64,000 nt of DNA from Klebsiella variicola (GTDB taxonomy: Bacteria; Pseudomonadota; Gammaproteobacteria; Enterobacterales; Enterobacteriaceae), in NCBI RefSeq assembly GCF_000828055.2, contig NZ_CP010523.2, forward strand, positions 372,001 through 436,000, written 5' to 3'. This document shows positions 58,206 through 64,000 of the stretch, one piece after another. Under the pieces are notes generated by a model that was not told the DNA's origin, searched no databases, and saw only the letters and a list, made by a program, of their open reading frames with translations. Position 1 is the first letter of the stretch; each line of letters begins with the position of its first letter. Both the position numbers and the translations under genes were made by a program.

Positions 58206-58682
58206 ATGAAAGGTGATGTCAAAATCATAAGTTATCTCAATAAATTATTGGGAAATGAGCTGGTCGCAATCAATCAGTACTTTCTCCATGCGAGAATGTT
58301 CAAAAACTGGGGTCTGATGCGCCTCAACGATATTGAGTACCACGAATCAATTGATGAAATGAAGCACGCCGATAAGTACATCGAGCGTATTCTTTTCCTC
58401 GAAGGCATTCCTAATCTGCAGGATCTCGGCAAACTTGGCATCGGTGAAGATGTGGAAGAGATGCTGCAGTCAGATTTACGCCTGGAGCTGGAAGGCGCGC
58501 AAAACCTGCGTGAAGCGATCGCCTATGCCGACAGCGTACATGACTATGTCAGCCGCGATATGATGATTGAGATCCTGGCGGATGAAGAAGGCCATATCGA
58601 CTGGCTGGAAACCGAACTCGATCTCATTGGCAAAATTGGCCTGCAAAATTACCTGCAGTCGCAGATCAAAGTGTCAGATTAG
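58206..58682 (+). CDS. bfr: Bacterioferritin Bfr
   Basis: Bacterioferritin is a 24-mer heme-containing cage that oxidises and stores iron. The 158-residue protein has the ferroxidase residues Glu18, Glu51 and His54 and the heme-ligating Met52 (in [12 protein letters not shown]), with further site residues in [10 protein letters not shown]. It is co-directional with bfd. Its last 17 bp overlap the convergent prepilin peptidase gene. Confidence 0.98.
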   Translation: MKGDVKIISYLNKLLGNELVAINQYFLHARMFKNWGLMRLNDIEYHESIDEMKHADKYIERILFLEGIPNLQDLGKLGIGEDVEEMLQSDLRLELEGAQNLREAIAYADSVHDYVSRDMMIEILADEEGHIDWLETELDLIGKIGLQNYLQSQIKVSD

Positions 58683-59151
58683 CCAGCGTTTGCCACCCGC
58701 ACCAGAAACCTGCTGCCGCCAGAAATGGCCCAAATGGCAGCGGGTTATTCTTTTCCCATTTTCTGTTGCCGCCGCACCTGGCGGACAGTCCCAATATCAC
58801 CCACGTCATGCCAGCGAGCAATGACGCTACCAGCACCAGCTGCGGCAGCATTCGCCAGCCATGCCAGGCCCCAAGGGCGGCGAGATATTTTATATCGCCA
58901 TAGCCTAATCCTTCATGCCCACGGACCCTGCGGTATAGCCAATAAAGGGCGGCAAACGAGAGATAGCCGGCTAGTGCTCCCCAGACAGCCTCGTTGAGCT
59001 GATGCGGCGCCAGACAGAGATAAAAAAGCAAGCCGCTCCATAGCAGGGGACAGGTGAAACGGTCTGGCAGCAAGCCGTAACGCAGGTCCTGCTGACATAA
59101 TGCTAGCGTCAATCCGCTATAGCACAGTAAGAAGGGGAGGGCGGCGAGCAT
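58666..59151 (-). CDS. A24-family prepilin peptidase, lacking the methylase domain
   Basis: This 161-residue inner-membrane aspartic protease corresponds to the peptidase half of GspO/PilD-type prepilin peptidases. The two catalytic aspartates are visible in [15 protein letters not shown] (about residue 22) and in the GxGDxK motif [14 protein letters not shown] (about residue 85). Around five membrane spans are predictable. The N-terminal cytoplasmic domain with its zinc cysteines and methyltransferase function, present in full-length enzymes, is absent. In E. coli gspO occupies this place beside bfr, so this is probably its counterpart. Substrates could include pseudopilins serving HofQ or a type II system. 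Confidence 0.85.
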   Translation of the reverse strand: MLAALPFLLCYSGLTLALCQQDLRYGLLPDRFTCPLLWSGLLFYLCLAPHQLNEAVWGALAGYLSFAALYWLYRRVRGHEGLGYGDIKYLAALGAWHGWRMLPQLVLVASLLAGMTWVILGLSARCGGNRKWEKNNPLPFGPFLAAAGFWCGWQTLANLTL

Positions 59152-59330
59152 AGGTTACCCCGTGATGAGCAATGAACATGGCCTCACTATGCTTATCGGC
59201 TCGGCGCAGGGCAAAATGCAATTTTCGAGAGTGGATGGCGCTTTGCGGATTTATTGGCAGCGTTACGGCGCTTGCACAGCGCACTATCGCGAAGACGCGC
59301 AAATCCCGGTGATGATTTTCTAAACAGCGC
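59152..59330. other. Gap upstream of the S10 promoter
   Basis: Together with the leader, this forms a 381-bp gene-free stretch. Bases 59152–59330 separate the divergent peptidase gene and rpsJ. I see no further gene or clear site here. Confidence 0.4.
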
Positions 59331-59358
59331 TTGCGTCGTGCCAGAATTTGCGTATAAT
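59331..59358 (+). promoter_or_regulatory. S10 operon promoter
   Basis: TTGCGT, a 16-bp spacer and a consensus TATAAT (59353–59358) form the likely rpsJ promoter, about 170 bp upstream of the start codon. Confidence 0.8.
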
Positions 59359-59844
<486 letters not shown>

Positions 59845-59864
59845 TCAGGTCATCGAGCGATTGA

Positions 59865-62260
<2,396 letters not shown>

Positions 62261-62273
62261 TTTTAGAGGATAA

Positions 62274-62555
<282 letters not shown>

Positions 62556-62560
62556 GGTAG

Positions 62561-64000
<1,440 letters not shown>

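Overview
The window is ordinary core chromosome of an enterobacterium. Gene order and protein sequences follow the Escherichia coli feo–ompB–dam–nir–crp–str–S10 region almost gene for gene. The GC-rich sequence, a cytosine deaminase gene (codA) between tsgA and nirB, and the absence of the E. coli yhf cluster (between trpS and cysG) and of the chiA/gsp cluster (between tufA and bfd) point to Klebsiella or a close relative. That placement is inference from memory of gene order; no database was searched. I see no prophage, insertion sequence, integron, CRISPR array, rRNA or tRNA gene.

Layout. 1–2522: ferrous iron uptake (feoB, cut by the window edge, and feoA). 2942–8145: tex, greB, then divergently ompR-envZ. 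8223–14379: pckA, the Hsp33/Hsp15 genes hslO-hslR, the nucleotidase yrfG, and igaA, all on the minus strand. 14699–21272: nudE, mrcA (PBP1A), and the competence-like hofMNOPQ cluster. 21543–27940: aroK-aroB-damX-dam-rpe-gph-trpS, a tightly packed plus-strand series. 28016–32408: cysG, nirD, nirB (assimilation-type siroheme nitrite reduction), without the usual nirC. 32647–35153: codA and tsgA, convergent. 35431–38773: ppiA, the yhfG-fic antitoxin–toxin pair, pabA, argD. 38763–43161: yhfK, crp, yhfA, prkB. 43198–49282: yheU-yheT, the ABC-F protein yheS, and the kefG-kefB-yheV potassium-efflux group. 49376–53227: slyD, slyX, fkpA, yheO-tusDCB. 53352–57758: str operon (rpsL, rpsG, fusA, tufA). 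57938–59151: bfd, bfr and a short prepilin peptidase. 59533–64000: S10 operon from rpsJ into rplP, cut by the window end.

Functional links. Iron runs through the window: FeoAB imports Fe2+, Bfr stores it and Bfd helps release it, and Fur-like sites lie upstream of feoA and bfd. CysG makes the siroheme used by NirB, whose promoter carries a perfect FNR box and a perfect NarL/NarP 7-2-7 site. HofMNOPQ (a PilMNOPQ-like set) and the lone prepilin peptidase near bfr are parts of a type IV pilus/DNA-uptake machine encoded at two places. TusDCB together with the SlyD/FkpA/PpiA isomerases, Hsp33 and Hsp15, Tex, GreB and the ribosomal operons make most of the remainder translation, folding and transcription housekeeping.

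I did not find a convincing undescribed system. The most interesting observations are the degenerate Fic motif beside an intact inhibitory motif in YhfG, the missing nirC with a GC-rich hairpin in its place, codA placed divergently from the anaerobic nirB promoter, and a 65-bp dual-coding overlap of hofP and hofQ.
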